64,000 bases of DNA from Aliidiomarina taiwanensis (GCF_003987015.1 NZ_PIPQ01000001.1:744001-808000); one strand, 5' to 3'; positions 19,951-29,626 are shown, counted from the first letter of the stretch. Notes: generated by a model not told the origin, from the letters alone. Translations and numbers: made by a program.

Positions 19951-21209
19951 GCGGGCTCCATTGTTTTAAAGCGCTCCCGCAAGAGCGGCTCTAACCAAGC
20001 AGACAGGGCCTTATTTGGCATTTGCTTCACGAGCTCTTGTATAAAGCCAAAGTTCAGCATAACCAACGCTTGCTCGCGGCTTATGCCACGGGTTTGCAAG
20101 TAATATAGGTCGTCTTCTTCAATTTCCGCAATGGTTGCACCATGTGCACATTGCACGTCGTCGGCGTAAATTTCTAACGCTGGTTTAGTGCTTACTTGTG
20201 CACCGCGCGACAACAACAGGTTTCGGTTGTGTAGTTCAGCAAGCGTTTTTTGAGCGTCGCGATGAATCAAAATGCGGCCACTAAATACAGCGCGCCCTTT
20301 GTCACCCACAATGCCCCGTGCGTTTTGCTCTGTGGTTCCGTTTGGCTCCGCATGCTCAATTAAGCTATGCAAGTCAAAATGTTCGCTCGGCGCCAGTAAA
20401 TAAATGCAGTTCATTTTGGCGTCCGCATGCTCTGCAGCGTGAACAATGTCCGTATCAATGCGGCTTACTTGGCTGCCATAGCCCACTATTGTGCTATTTA
20501 AGCGCGAGGCTTCGCCCAACTTAAAGTGGCTACCACCAATATGAATAGCGTCTGCGCCATGCAGTGCAAACCGATAATGCTCAAGCTTTGCTTCGTCACC
20601 AACGAGGTACTCGGCAAAAGCCGTGTTCATGCTGTTCCCTTGGCCCGCACCATGTTCAATAATGGTGGCCTGTGCCTTAGCGCCCAACTTCACCAACACG
20701 CGATTGTGGGACTCAACACCTGCACTCACATAATTCACAACACGAATAGGCTGTTCGACAATAGCGCCGTCCGCCACGTCAATAACCACACCTTGCTGAG
20801 CTAAGGCGTCGTTTACTAAACCAAATAAATGGGACGCATTTTTGGCTTGGTTCATTACTTTTTTTGCTTGTGTCTGCGCTTCTTCGCTTGCGTTATCTAA
20901 CGCATAAATGCGAACCCCTTCCGGGGTATTTAAGGACCCAATGTCCGTTGTTGGCACACCGTCAACAAACACAATGTCTAGGCTGTTTAGGTCTGTAATG
21001 GCAGGCGCTTCCGTACTAGCAGGTGCCGCTGTCGGTTCCGCTAAGGTCAAGTCTTTTAACGCATGCAAAGAGGTGTAACGCCAAGCTTCTGTGCGACGTG
21101 TTGGCCAAGCTGTTTGTTTTAGCTGCGCAACCGCTTCTTGACGAACCGGGCGCAACCAATCGTCAACCGAATTTGCTCGGTCAATGACACTTGCTAACCA
21201 CTGGCTCAT
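19947..21209 (-). CDS. sufD: Fe-S scaffold subunit SufD
   Basis: This 420-residue subunit of the SufBC2D scaffold has the beta-helical core of the family (about residues 140-360). The C-terminal SufB/SufD signature region reads CAHGATIAEIEEDDLYYLQTRGIS, and its histidine is among those implicated in cluster binding. It lacks the sulfur-accepting cysteine role of SufB. It overlaps sufC by 4 bases at its start and sufS by 4 bases at its end, so the three genes should be translated in a coupled way. Confidence 0.96.
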   Translation of the reverse strand: MSQWLASVIDRANSVDDWLRPVRQEAVAQLKQTAWPTRRTEAWRYTSLHALKDLTLAEPTAAPASTEAPAITDLNSLDIVFVDGVPTTDIGSLNTPEGVRIYALDNASEEAQTQAKKVMNQAKNASHLFGLVNDALAQQGVVIDVADGAIVEQPIRVVNYVSAGVESHNRVLVKLGAKAQATIIEHGAGQGNSMNTAFAEYLVGDEAKLEHYRFALHGADAIHIGGSHFKLGEASRLNSTIVGYGSQVSRIDTDIVHAAEHADAKMNCIYLLAPSEHFDLHSLIEHAEPNGTTEQNARGIVGDKGRAVFSGRILIHRDAQKTLAELHNRNLLLSRGAQVSTKPALEIYADDVQCAHGATIAEIEEDDLYYLQTRGISREQALVMLNFGFIQELVKQMPNKALSAWLEPLLRERFKTMEPA

Positions 21210-21964
21210 GCACTCGCCTCCTCATGATTTTCCAACCATGCATAACCACTTGCTTCAACTTCTTTGGCAAGTTCAGGGCCACCACTTTTCACAATTTTCC
21301 CGTCCGCTAGAATATGTACAAAGTCTGGCTTAATAAAGTCTAATAAACGCTGATAGTGGGTAATAACAATAAAGCTTCGGTCGTCGCTGCGCTGGCTGTT
21401 TACGCCATCGGCAACTACTTTTAGCGCATCAATATCAAGGCCAGAGTCTGACTCATCCAGAATACACAGAGTGGGCTCAAGCATAATCATTTGCATAATT
21501 TCGTTACGCTTCTTTTCACCACCCGAGAAGCCTTCGTTCACCCCGCGCTTTAAAAAGTCTAGAGGTAGGTTCACCTGCTTACAGGCTTCTTTGGCTCGTT
21601 TTAAAAACTCAGCTGCTGTTAAAGCCTCTTGGCCACGCTCTTTGCGTACAGCATTCACGCTTTCTTTTAAAAATTCCATGTTGCTTACGCCAGGAATTTC
21701 AACGGGGTACTGAAACGCAAGGAAAACACCAGCACGGGCACGCTCGTCTACTTCTAGCTCAAGTAAGTCTTGTTCCTTAAAGCTCACCTTACCAGCCGTT
21801 ACTTCATATTCTTCACGAGCAGACAGCACATAACCTAAGGTACTTTTACCAGCACCATTGGGGCCCATAATGGCGTGTACTTCACCAGGGTTTACTGTCA
21901 TGTCTAACCCTTTAAGAATTTCATTGCCTTCTACGTTGGCGTGTAAACCTTCAATTTTTAACAT
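21206..21964 (-). CDS. sufC: Suf ABC-type ATPase SufC
   Basis: This 252-residue cytosolic ATPase binds SufB and SufD and drives scaffold rearrangement. It has Walker A GPNGAGKST (about residues 34-42), the SufC-type signature FSGGEKKRNEI in place of the usual LSGGQ, Walker B LCILDESDSGLD and the H-loop VITHYQR. The SufC-specific acidic Walker B region is intact. It lies 3 bases after sufB and overlaps sufD by 4 bases. Confidence 0.97.
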   Translation of the reverse strand: MLKIEGLHANVEGNEILKGLDMTVNPGEVHAIMGPNGAGKSTLGYVLSAREEYEVTAGKVSFKEQDLLELEVDERARAGVFLAFQYPVEIPGVSNMEFLKESVNAVRKERGQEALTAAEFLKRAKEACKQVNLPLDFLKRGVNEGFSGGEKKRNEIMQMIMLEPTLCILDESDSGLDIDALKVVADGVNSQRSDDRSFIVITHYQRLLDFIKPDFVHILADGKIVKSGGPELAKEVEASGYAWLENHEEASA

Positions 21965-21967
21965 CTT

Positions 21968-23404
21968 TTACCCCACTGAACCTTCAAGACTAATTTCTAA
22001 TAACTTGCCCGCTTCAACTGCGAACTCCATCGGCAACTCTCGGAATACATCTTTACAAAAGCCGTTTACTATCATGGAAATAGCTTTCTCAATGTCGAGG
22101 CCGCGCTGTTGGCATAGGAATAATTGGTCGTCACTTACTGTCGAGGTGGTTGCTTCGTGCTCAACAATGGCCGACGGGTTAGCGCTCTCAATATATGGGA
22201 ATGTGTGCGCCGCACAGGTGTCCCCAATCAGCAGAGAGTCACACTCGGTAAAGTTACGGGCACCATCTGCATTCGGCCCCATTTTTACTAAACCACGGTA
22301 GGCGTTGCTACTGTTTCCGGCAGAAATACCTTTCGAAATAATGGTCGACGTGGTGTTTTTACCTAGGTGGATCATTTTCGTACCTGTGTCCGCTTGCTGA
22401 CGAGCACGGGTAAGCGCCACCGAATAGAATTCGCCGACACTGTTGTCGCCACGTAAAATACAGCTTGGGTACTTCCAGGTAATAGCCGAGCCCGTTTCAA
22501 CCTGTGTCCACGAAATTTTTGCGTTTGTTTCTGCAACACCACGCTTGGTAACAAAGTTGTAAATGCCACCCACGCCATTTTCATCGCCTGGGTACCAGTT
22601 TTGTACTGTGCTGTATTTAATTTCAGAGTTGTCTAACGCAACAAGCTCAACAACCGCCGCATGCAGCTGATTCTCGTCACGCATAGGCGCGGTACAACCT
22701 TCAAGGTAGCTAACATAGCTTCCCTCTTCTGCAACAATCAGAGTACGCTCAAACTGCCCCGTGTTCAGTTCGTTTATACGGAAGTAGGTGCTGAGCTCCA
22801 TTGGGCAACGCACGCCTTTAGGAATATAAACAAACGATCCGTCGGTAAACACTGCGCTGTTTAAAGCAGCAAAGAAGTTATCTGTTCGGGGTACAACGGT
22901 TCCAAGGTATTTTTTAACCAATTCTGGGTATTCACGAATCGCTTCCGAAATAGGACAGAAAATAACGCCTGCTTCTGCAAGCTTTTCCCGGAATGTGGTG
23001 ACAACAGAAACCGAGTCGAACACTACGTCCATAGCAACCCCTGCTAGCACTTCTTGTTCGTGCAAAGGAATACCTAGCTTTTCATAGGTACGCAGCAACT
23101 CAGGGTCAACTTCGTCAAGGGACTTTGGTCTGTCCTTCATGCTCTTAGGCGCTGAGTAATAGGAAATTTCTTGGTAGTCGATCGGCTCGTATCCAAGGTG
23201 CGCCCAGTCAGGCTCTTCCATTTTTTGCCATGAGCGAAACGCTTGTAAACGCCACTCAAGCATCCACTCTGGCTCGTCTTTCATTTTTGAAATACGACGA
23301 ATAACGTCTTCATCTAAGCCTGGCGGAAACGTATCCGACTCGATATCAGAAACGAAGCCTGCTTCGTACTCTCGAGAGATGGCTTGTTCGATTTGTTCAC
23401 TCAT
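21968..23404 (-). CDS. sufB: Fe-S scaffold subunit SufB
   Basis: This first gene of the suf operon encodes the 478-residue scaffold subunit that accepts persulfide sulfur and builds the cluster. Conserved segments include the [14 protein letters not shown] opening, [20 protein letters not shown] with its core cysteine, [16 protein letters not shown] and the ending [20 protein letters not shown]. The promoter upstream carries a near-consensus IscR box. Gene order B-C-D-S-A-T on one strand with tiny gaps or overlaps indicates a single transcript. Confidence 0.97.
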   Translation of the reverse strand: MSEQIEQAISREYEAGFVSDIESDTFPPGLDEDVIRRISKMKDEPEWMLEWRLQAFRSWQKMEEPDWAHLGYEPIDYQEISYYSAPKSMKDRPKSLDEVDPELLRTYEKLGIPLHEQEVLAGVAMDVVFDSVSVVTTFREKLAEAGVIFCPISEAIREYPELVKKYLGTVVPRTDNFFAALNSAVFTDGSFVYIPKGVRCPMELSTYFRINELNTGQFERTLIVAEEGSYVSYLEGCTAPMRDENQLHAAVVELVALDNSEIKYSTVQNWYPGDENGVGGIYNFVTKRGVAETNAKISWTQVETGSAITWKYPSCILRGDNSVGEFYSVALTRARQQADTGTKMIHLGKNTTSTIISKGISAGNSSNAYRGLVKMGPNADGARNFTECDSLLIGDTCAAHTFPYIESANPSAIVEHEATTSTVSDDQLFLCQQRGLDIEKAISMIVNGFCKDVFRELPMEFAVEAGKLLEISLEGSVG

Positions 23405-23448
23405 ACTAAAACCTCACGACTCGCTAATCTTTATGTGCTTATAGTACA

Positions 23449-23473
23449 TTACCCGACTAAATCACTCAAGTAT
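23449..23473 (-). promoter_or_regulatory. Type 1 IscR-like box over the sufB promoter
   Basis: On the minus strand this 25-base site begins ATACTTGAG and continues through TTTAGTCGGGTAA. It agrees with the IscR type 1 consensus, as I recall it, at 23 of 25 positions. The predicted -35 TTGAGT (23464-23469) lies inside it. After a 17-base spacer comes a -10 TACTAT (23441-23446). Holo-IscR binding would block RNA polymerase, so suf should be derepressed when Fe-S clusters run short. Confidence 0.75.
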
Positions 23474-23534
23474 TACTGAATGCCCACTATGGGGTACATA
23501 GTGGGCCATATGCTCTACATAGAAAGTGCGGGAA

Positions 23535-23960
23535 CTAGCGTTTAGATAAAAATGTGTAACCCGTAACAAAGGCGGATTCCTGAAACTTTCGTAAGCCTGT
23601 TTCAGCAAAGTCCACAGGGATAGGATTGCGCTTCAAAATTTCTTTTTGTTCGGTGCTGGAAAGAATGTAGGTGTCTACTTCGTCTATCAGCTGAATGGTT
23701 GCTTCTATTTTAAACCCAACGGCACTGCCGGCAAACTTGCCCTTTTGCATTCTTTCTTTAATAACAAAGGCGTCTATGCGGTAGTCTTCTACCAGCTTTT
23801 TTAACGTGAACTGCAGTTTACGAAGACTGTCTGCCTCTTTGTCCTGCAGCAGTTGTAACCGGTTTTGTCGGCAATCCGGAATAGTAAACAAACCGTCTTT
23901 CTTTGCTAATAAACAAAAAAGCATTTCATTGCTTTTTATTTCTACTGCGCATACACGCAT
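23535..23960 (-). CDS. DUF3010 family protein
   Basis: This 141-residue soluble protein resembles the DUF3010 group I know from Vibrio, Shewanella and relatives. It has an opening RVCAVEIKSNEMLFCLL, central YRIDAFVIKERMQKGKFAG and a late FAETGLRKFQESAF. Function is unknown. The alternating strand pattern at the N-terminus and the conserved acidic and lysine residues hint at an RNase-H-like or nucleotide-processing fold, which is speculation. It lies between the suf promoter and the channel gene on the same strand, 33 bases after the latter, so it may be cotranscribed with it. Confidence 0.8.
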   Translation of the reverse strand: MRVCAVEIKSNEMLFCLLAKKDGLFTIPDCRQNRLQLLQDKEADSLRKLQFTLKKLVEDYRIDAFVIKERMQKGKFAGSAVGFKIEATIQLIDEVDTYILSSTEQKEILKRNPIPVDFAETGLRKFQESAFVTGYTFLSKR

Positions 23961-23993
23961 ACTTTTCTTGCTCCTATTACCGTGTGCTCGCTG

Positions 23994-25889
23994 TTATTGA
24001 ATAACAATAAGCTGACTTTCTGGACCGAAGGTAAACCGCGCCTGAGCCTCTGGGTTTAAAATAAGGTCGTTGCTTGTTGGGCTTACCCCAAGCAACACGC
24101 CACCTTCAGCTAGTACATACCCTTGAATGTCTGCCATGGTACGTTCGCCATGAAGCGATTCAGGTAAGTAACGAATGCCTAAATGTGCTCCCTCGCTCGA
24201 CAATAAGTCGTCGTAGACTGAGCGTAAACCGGGGTGTAATGCAACCTGAGCTAGCATGTGGGAAATCACCACAGAACTCACCACCAGGTCACTTTGTGTA
24301 TGGCTTACATACACAGCATTACTTTGATCTTGCAATTCTAACAGAATATGCGGCTGAACTCGCCCTTTTGGTGCAATACTCAGCAAATAATTCAGCACCA
24401 TAAAAGCTACGATACTTCGTGCATCGGCCTCTTCACCGGTACCCAAGCGATCGCTACTAAACAACAGAACCGAGTCAAAAGTGTGCGGCTGTAGCTGCTC
24501 TTGTACATGCTGCTCGGTATAGTCTGCCTGTATACAAGTCGTGGTGCCCGGCCAGTCTTCTCCTAGCTGCTGCGCAAGCGCTTGTTCACGCTCATCAGTG
24601 GGTAAAGACGACACCAGGGTAACCTCAGCATACAAGGACCGCGCCTGTGCCAGCTCTTCTAATACACGGGGTACACGGCTACTCCAACCCAGCACAAGAA
24701 TGCGCTGACGTTTTTCTTGGCTCTTTTTTATTAATGGGGCAGCAGTTACTTGCGCAACTGCTGGCCGTGGCTTGCGTAATGCTTGTGGCTTATCATCCGA
24801 GTCAGCTAATAAAATAATGCGGTCGCCCGCTTTAAGCACAGTGTCTAAAGGCGGAGCTAATAAGGTTTCATTTCGGCCCTCTGCGGTTCGTAACAAGCCG
24901 CACGGTGTTGCGTCGTCAAAGTAGGCATACACGTCAGCCCAGGTTTTCCCAATCAGGCTGGGAAAGTATTTAGGCACCAAATAAGGATAGGCTTCGTCGA
25001 TAAGTAAGGCATTTAATACCCGCATTAGGCCCGTATAAATAATACTCCGGGCTATCATTCGCGCTATCACAGTATTACTTGGAATAATTTGCAAAGGACC
25101 GTGGTAGGTATGCAAGGCAACTGGTATTTTGGTCGCGTCATAAAGTTCAGCCACAACCAAAGGACGCTCGCTTATTTCTGCAGTTTGGGCATCAATTGAA
25201 AGCAATACTTTAATAATATCAGCATCGGCGTTAAGTTGTGACTCGTGCTCATTGCTGCGGCGTGGAATAATCACAGTGTCGGCTTGTTCTATGGCCACTC
25301 GATGTAAGTGTTCCGGGTTTAAGGTGGAACCTGAACGAAGCACCACGCGGCGGCGCTCAGAGCGTCGCCAACGCGCATTGTAAACTTCATTCAGTGGGCC
25401 TTCAGAGATATCGTCGGCAAGCACAGCAATTCGGCTTTCAGCACCCCACTTTTCACCGTGCTCTAATAACTCTCTTAAAATAGTTAAAGTACGCGAAGTC
25501 CAGCCAAGCACCACGCGATGGGACTCAAAGGTTATGGGGGTATGGCCCTGTTCCAAGTGACGCATAAGTTGCGACAACCACTGGGTCATAATAGCCACCA
25601 AGGTACCCATAAACAAAACATAGCCAAGCATGGTTAAAATAACCGAAACAACCCGCCGCCATAGCCCATGATCATCGCCTAAATAGCCAGGATCTGTTAA
25701 CCGTAAAAACGACCACCAGACTTCTTCACTCATGACATCTGCGGGAGTTAACAAGTACATGGCCAAGCCACCACCAACCGCAACCAAAATGACAATCACC
25801 ACTACTAAAAGCAATTGCCCAAAAGGGCCGCCATCGAGGGTACGTTCCATAATGTATTTCAGTCGGTCAACGAAACGGAGTTTAAACAT
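23994..25889 (-). CDS. CASTOR/POLLUX-type putative ion channel with RCK/TrkA-N domains
   Basis: This 631-residue membrane protein has two hydrophobic spans near the N-terminus (about residues 23-48 and 82-104) that flank a pore-like segment, WWSFLRLTDPGYLGDD. A long cytoplasmic part follows, with two Rossmann-type RCK/TrkA-N modules: one begins at HRVVLGWTSRTLTILREL, the second at QRILVLGWSSRVPRVLEEL. This layout matches the bacterial homologues of plant CASTOR/POLLUX nuclear-envelope cation channels. Ion specificity (K or Ca) cannot be read from sequence because the canonical TVGYG filter is absent. No partner transporter gene is adjacent. Confidence 0.85.
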   Translation of the reverse strand: MFKLRFVDRLKYIMERTLDGGPFGQLLLVVVIVILVAVGGGLAMYLLTPADVMSEEVWWSFLRLTDPGYLGDDHGLWRRVVSVILTMLGYVLFMGTLVAIMTQWLSQLMRHLEQGHTPITFESHRVVLGWTSRTLTILRELLEHGEKWGAESRIAVLADDISEGPLNEVYNARWRRSERRRVVLRSGSTLNPEHLHRVAIEQADTVIIPRRSNEHESQLNADADIIKVLLSIDAQTAEISERPLVVAELYDATKIPVALHTYHGPLQIIPSNTVIARMIARSIIYTGLMRVLNALLIDEAYPYLVPKYFPSLIGKTWADVYAYFDDATPCGLLRTAEGRNETLLAPPLDTVLKAGDRIILLADSDDKPQALRKPRPAVAQVTAAPLIKKSQEKRQRILVLGWSSRVPRVLEELAQARSLYAEVTLVSSLPTDEREQALAQQLGEDWPGTTTCIQADYTEQHVQEQLQPHTFDSVLLFSSDRLGTGEEADARSIVAFMVLNYLLSIAPKGRVQPHILLELQDQSNAVYVSHTQSDLVVSSVVISHMLAQVALHPGLRSVYDDLLSSEGAHLGIRYLPESLHGERTMADIQGYVLAEGGVLLGVSPTSNDLILNPEAQARFTFGPESQLIVIQ

Positions 25890-25961
25890 ATGTCGGTAGG
25901 CCTTTCTGTAGAAAACTCAAGAACTAAACTATGACAGGGATAGGAAAAACACGCAAAGAAA

Positions 25962-25983
25962 AAGGCAGCCCGTGGGCTGCCTT
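25962..25983 (-). terminator. Rho-independent terminator of the cold-shock gene
   Basis: AAGGCAGCCC / GGGCTGCCTT give a 10-bp stem with a 2-base loop. On the minus strand it is followed by TTTTTC. It lies about 33 bases past the csp stop codon. Confidence 0.85.
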
Positions 25984-26016
25984 AGAAAACTGTTTGCTAA
26001 AACACTTGCCTATAAA

Positions 26017-26226
26017 TTATAGAGCAACGATGTTTTCAGCTTGAGGACCTTTCTGGCCCTGAGTTACGGTGAAAGAAACCTTTTGGCCTTCAGCTAAGGT
26101 TTTGAAACCGCTACCGGTAATTGCACTGAAGTGTGCGAATACGTCTGGTCCGCCTTCACGCTCGATGAAACCAAAACCTTTAGACTCGTTGAACCACTTC
26201 ACTGTACCAGTAATTGTATCTGACAT
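26017..26226 (-). CDS. Cold-shock domain protein (Csp family)
   Basis: This 69-residue single OB-fold nucleic-acid chaperone carries the RNP1 motif KGFGFIER and the RNP2-like VFAHFSAI, with [12 protein letters not shown] at the front. Length and sequence match CspA/CspE-type proteins, and the paralogue cannot be assigned. About 230 bases separate it from the next gene upstream. That leaves room for the long 5' leader common in csp genes, with a weak promoter candidate (TTGCTA...TATACG on the minus strand) near 26390-26360. AGGA lies 10 bases before the ATG. Confidence 0.93.
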   Translation of the reverse strand: MSDTITGTVKWFNESKGFGFIEREGGPDVFAHFSAITGSGFKTLAEGQKVSFTVTQGQKGPQAENIVAL

Positions 26227-26458
26227 AATATTTTAATCCTGAAATTTCTTAATTTGAAAGCCGCGAGCAACATTGCTTTTGGCAGGTGGTGCAGGAAAAC
26301 ATATTCAAACTTAAGGAACTTCAGAACGTAGACAACTTGCAACGTGATGGAGATTTAAATCGATATTCTTTTCAAGCACGAGACGTATACTACAGCAATT
26401 CGCCCTAATAGCAATGTAATTCTTTCACTCTTTTTCATATATCGGCGCCAGCCCTTAT

Positions 26459-28306
26459 TTAAAAACGCATGCGCCCTGCCTGAATGTCGGCCAGAAGCTG
26501 CTCATCGAGAGGCTGGTAACCGAGTTGTCGGCTTACCAATACAAAAATAGGCTCATTCGAACAGCTGGGTAGAAAGCCTTCTTGCTTTAACTTGGCTTTT
26601 TTAACTTTGAAGGTCGTTGTGGTTTCGTGTTGCTGGCGTAAGCGAACAAACACTGGTACAGCATAGTCTGGCAGTTTGTCTTTAATATGCTGGTAGAAGC
26701 TTTGCACATCAAAACTACGCCCTTGTTCCATCACCAAAGACGCCATGCCCGCCCTGCCTTCGGTATAGGGCACCTTCACCCCATACACAACGGCCTCGGC
26801 AATAGGTGCAAAAGTATGAAGTTCAGCTTCTACTTCCGTGGTGGCTACATTTTCAGACTTCCAGCGAAAGGTGTCGCCTACCCGGTCAATAAATGCCACA
26901 TGCCGGTACCCCTGGTCGCGGACTAAGTCGCCGGTATTAAACCAGCAGTCACCCGGCTTAAAAACGTTGCGAAGCAGCTTGCTTTCGTTCGCTTCAGACT
27001 TTGTATAACCGTCAAAGGGCGCCTTGCGCGAAACCTCGCTGAGCAATAAACCGACCTCGCCTTTTTTTACCCGCTGCATGTGGCCATTAGGCCCTAAAAC
27101 AGGTTGTTCCGTATTGACATCAAAACGAATAATACGGTACTTCATGGGTGAAAAACCAACCGTACGCTTTAAGTTAAACACATTAACAAAGCCTATATTC
27201 CCTTCACTTGCCCCATATAACTCACATATGCGGGTTATTCCAAAGCGTTGTTCGAAGGCGTCCCAAAGCTCTGGCCGCAACCCGTTGCCAACCACAACTC
27301 GTACTTGGTGTTCCTGCTCAGCTGCTTGTTGCACCCTATTTAACAAGTAGCGGCACACTTCACCTATGTACACAAAGCTGGTCGCTTGAAAGTGTTGAAT
27401 GTCCTGCCAGAACCCGCTGGCACTAAACTGCCTTGCTAAGGCTAAGCACGCCCCGGTGTTTACCACGCAGCTTAAGCCAATGGCAAGTGCCGTGTTGTGG
27501 TAAAAAGGCAAGCAACAATACAAGGTGTCTTTGGCCGTTAAGTGCATGGACATGCGGCCAAAGCCCAAGCCGGCTTTAAACCACCGTAAATTTGTCATAG
27601 GTGCGGCTTTCGGTAAGCCTGTGGTGCCTGAAGTGAAAACGTAATAACACACGTCGCCTAACCTCAGCTGTTGTGCTTCCGTTGGGTTTTCAGTGCTTTG
27701 CTGCGCACTTAACTGCAAGAAATTTCCGTACACACTCGCCGCTTGCTCTGTGCTTGATGCATCGGGTAAGGAGAACGTTGGCACGTCCTGCATATTCCAG
27801 TCTTGCACATAAGATTTTGCCGTTTGGTAGGCATCGAGGCATTCACTACCCACCAGCATTAACTTAGGCTGAATCAAGTCCAAGCTATGCGCAAGTGTGC
27901 GTTCACGTTGCTTGTGGTTCAGCATACCTGCAATAGCACCCGTTTTATTCACCGCCAATACCAAGGCTATTAATTCAGGGCGGTTTTCAAGCATGACACC
28001 AACACAGTCACCCTTGCCGATACCCTGCTGTTTTAATGTGTGAGCCAACTGGTTCACCCACGCATTGAATACTCCATAGGTGTAGCAAGTATTTTCATAG
28101 CGTAAAAAAGGAGCCTCTGGCTGAAGCTGTGCTTGTTGCTGAAAGAAGTACCCAGGCGAGCCTTGGGTACTTGGGTTGCTGCGCGCTAATGTCAAGTTGC
28201 ACCAAAGAAACTGCGGCAAGCGCGGTGTGAATTTTAAAACTGCTTTGGCTATATCCCAAATAGAATGAGGTTTATTGTATGTTGGTATTGAGGGAGGCTG
28301 TAGCAT
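26459..28306 (-). CDS. Long-chain/very-long-chain acyl-CoA synthetase (FATP/SLC27-like)
   Basis: This 615-residue AMP-forming acyl-CoA ligase has the P-loop-like AMP motif YYVFTSGTTGLPKAAP, the ELYGASEGNIGFVN adenylate motif, WFNTGDLVRDQGYRHVAFIDRVGD and a C-terminal FKVKKAKLKQEG lysine region. The HQHRxxR-like FATP features and the unusual length point to the very-long-chain/fatty-acid-transport subfamily rather than to FadD. It would activate exogenous or membrane-derived fatty acids. The start is placed at ATG 28306; a TTG at 28327 is in frame, but neither has a well-spaced ribosome-binding site. It appears monocistronic. Confidence 0.87.
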   Translation of the reverse strand: MLQPPSIPTYNKPHSIWDIAKAVLKFTPRLPQFLWCNLTLARSNPSTQGSPGYFFQQQAQLQPEAPFLRYENTCYTYGVFNAWVNQLAHTLKQQGIGKGDCVGVMLENRPELIALVLAVNKTGAIAGMLNHKQRERTLAHSLDLIQPKLMLVGSECLDAYQTAKSYVQDWNMQDVPTFSLPDASSTEQAASVYGNFLQLSAQQSTENPTEAQQLRLGDVCYYVFTSGTTGLPKAAPMTNLRWFKAGLGFGRMSMHLTAKDTLYCCLPFYHNTALAIGLSCVVNTGACLALARQFSASGFWQDIQHFQATSFVYIGEVCRYLLNRVQQAAEQEHQVRVVVGNGLRPELWDAFEQRFGITRICELYGASEGNIGFVNVFNLKRTVGFSPMKYRIIRFDVNTEQPVLGPNGHMQRVKKGEVGLLLSEVSRKAPFDGYTKSEANESKLLRNVFKPGDCWFNTGDLVRDQGYRHVAFIDRVGDTFRWKSENVATTEVEAELHTFAPIAEAVVYGVKVPYTEGRAGMASLVMEQGRSFDVQSFYQHIKDKLPDYAVPVFVRLRQQHETTTTFKVKKAKLKQEGFLPSCSNEPIFVLVSRQLGYQPLDEQLLADIQAGRMRF

Positions 28307-28395
28307 GGGGCAATCGGATACCTTCAATAAGTTTTAGCAGTGAACTGAACCAAAACTCATACTACAGTAGCTTAAAAAGAAGGCAAATAGACCTT

Positions 28396-28821
28396 CTAAC
28401 ATCGCCATTCATATTTTTGTGTGCGTGAATTAAACACCTTGGAGATATCCGTAGCAAAAGACTCGGCATCAGCAAATTTAACATCACGCAGGAAATAAGC
28501 CCAAGCCACTTGCTCCTCCGCCGTAGCCTGTGACAACACGTTAATTTCTTCACGTTGATAGAAAATACCATTCGCTTCTAAGTGGTCTGTGGCCTCTAGC
28601 ATTTTACTGTTTATTAAATGGCACTCACCGGACACTTTCAGCGCTGGCCGTTCTGGAAACTGATCGGGTTTTAATAAATAAGGAAACCCAGGCCCTGGCA
28701 GCAGAACATAGTTTTCTTTGGTAAAAAAACGCCCTAAATAATTCGCACCTGCAATGAGCTCATGGTTACTCCCTTCTTTCTTTAAACTGCCATAAGTGAA
28801 TAATAATGAAAGCGACGCCAT
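28396..28821 (-). CDS. Gamma-glutamylcyclotransferase/AIG2-like protein
   Basis: This 141-residue protein begins with the AIG2/GGCT fold signature LLFTYGSLKKEG. It has a central acidic motif (LEATDHLEANGIFYQRE) whose Glu is the likely catalytic residue in the family. Members open gamma-glutamyl bonds to give 5-oxoproline, but many bacterial AIG2-like proteins have unknown substrates. A GGAG site 8 bases upstream supports the start. It is apparently transcribed alone. Confidence 0.8.
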   Translation of the reverse strand: MASLSLLFTYGSLKKEGSNHELIAGANYLGRFFTKENYVLLPGPGFPYLLKPDQFPERPALKVSGECHLINSKMLEATDHLEANGIFYQREEINVLSQATAEEQVAWAYFLRDVKFADAESFATDISKVFNSRTQKYEWRC

Positions 28822-28968
28822 ATCTCATACTCCATGTAAGGCAAATAAGCTGTCTATAAATAATAGTTTATTCAGAATATAAAACTACTCTGTCATTATT
28901 TGACGTACCTTAGGGAGTGCACAGGTGGCATGGGTTTGGCAGGGTTAGGGCAGATCTTTTAGTGGAGC

Positions 28969-29370
28969 CTACTCGGCTCCACTCTCTACAAGCTCTTGTT
29001 CCACATCTATAATTTTCACAACCTGTTCGCCACGAGCGCCCGGCCAATGAATTGTTTGACCAATTGCCAGCCCTAATAACGCACTGCCAATAGGCGCAAA
29101 AATTGAAATTCCATCTTCGAAATCTTTTAACTCATGTGGAAAACACAAGGTTTTCGTGAAGGTTTCTGCTTTATTTCCTAATTGGAAAGTGACTCGGCTG
29201 CCCATACCAACACGGTCTTTTGGCAAATCAAAATGTTTCACTATTTGCGCACGAGCCAGCTCTGTTTCAAGCTCTTCTACACGCTGTTCGTCTAAATCTA
29301 GTTTTTCTATCCACTCTTCAATTAAGTTTAAGTGGTGCGCAGACAAAATTAAGTCTGGTTGTGTGTTCAT
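28969..29370 (-). CDS. rnk: Rnk-like nucleoside diphosphate kinase regulator (GreA/GreB C-terminal family)
   Basis: This 133-residue protein aligns by eye along its whole length with E. coli Rnk. It has an N-terminal short coiled coil (about residues 18-45) and a C-terminal FKBP-like GreA/B domain with SIFAPIGSALLGLAIGQTIHWPG. Rnk binds RNA polymerase and affects nucleotide pools and polyphosphate or alginate control in other species. The coiled coil is too short to enter the polymerase channel as GreA does. The 5' region to 29626 has no gene. Confidence 0.88.
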   Translation of the reverse strand: MNTQPDLILSAHHLNLIEEWIEKLDLDEQRVEELETELARAQIVKHFDLPKDRVGMGSRVTFQLGNKAETFTKTLCFPHELKDFEDGISIFAPIGSALLGLAIGQTIHWPGARGEQVVKIIDVEQELVESGAE

Positions 29371-29626
29371 GGTCTTATCCTTTATAAAAAGTCGTGCAAA
29401 ACCACTTGCTGAAAAGCAAGCGGCTAACTGTTATTGGAAATGATGTTTTATTTAATGGTGATATTGAAGTGCTGCCGTACCTTAAAACTAAGCGCACGGC
29501 ACAAGGCTTGAGAGCTTAAGTAAGGTAAGGAAGTACTCTGTTCAGTGTTGCAATTAACGTATTGATCGCCATAGCCTCGTTTTTTAATCCACCTTGATAT
29601 TAACCCTTCCGTACAAAAAGGCAAGC
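29371..29626. other. Non-coding stretch upstream of rnk
   Basis: About 255 bases of AT-leaning sequence hold no convincing reading frame, RNA or strong hairpin. It presumably carries the rnk promoter and the 3' end of the unknown membrane-protein gene. I see no clear terminator. Confidence 0.4.

Noticed and set aside
28362..28571. Small minus-strand frame overlapping the AIG2-like gene
   Set aside because: It is out of frame with a well-supported gene and has no start signal or motif.
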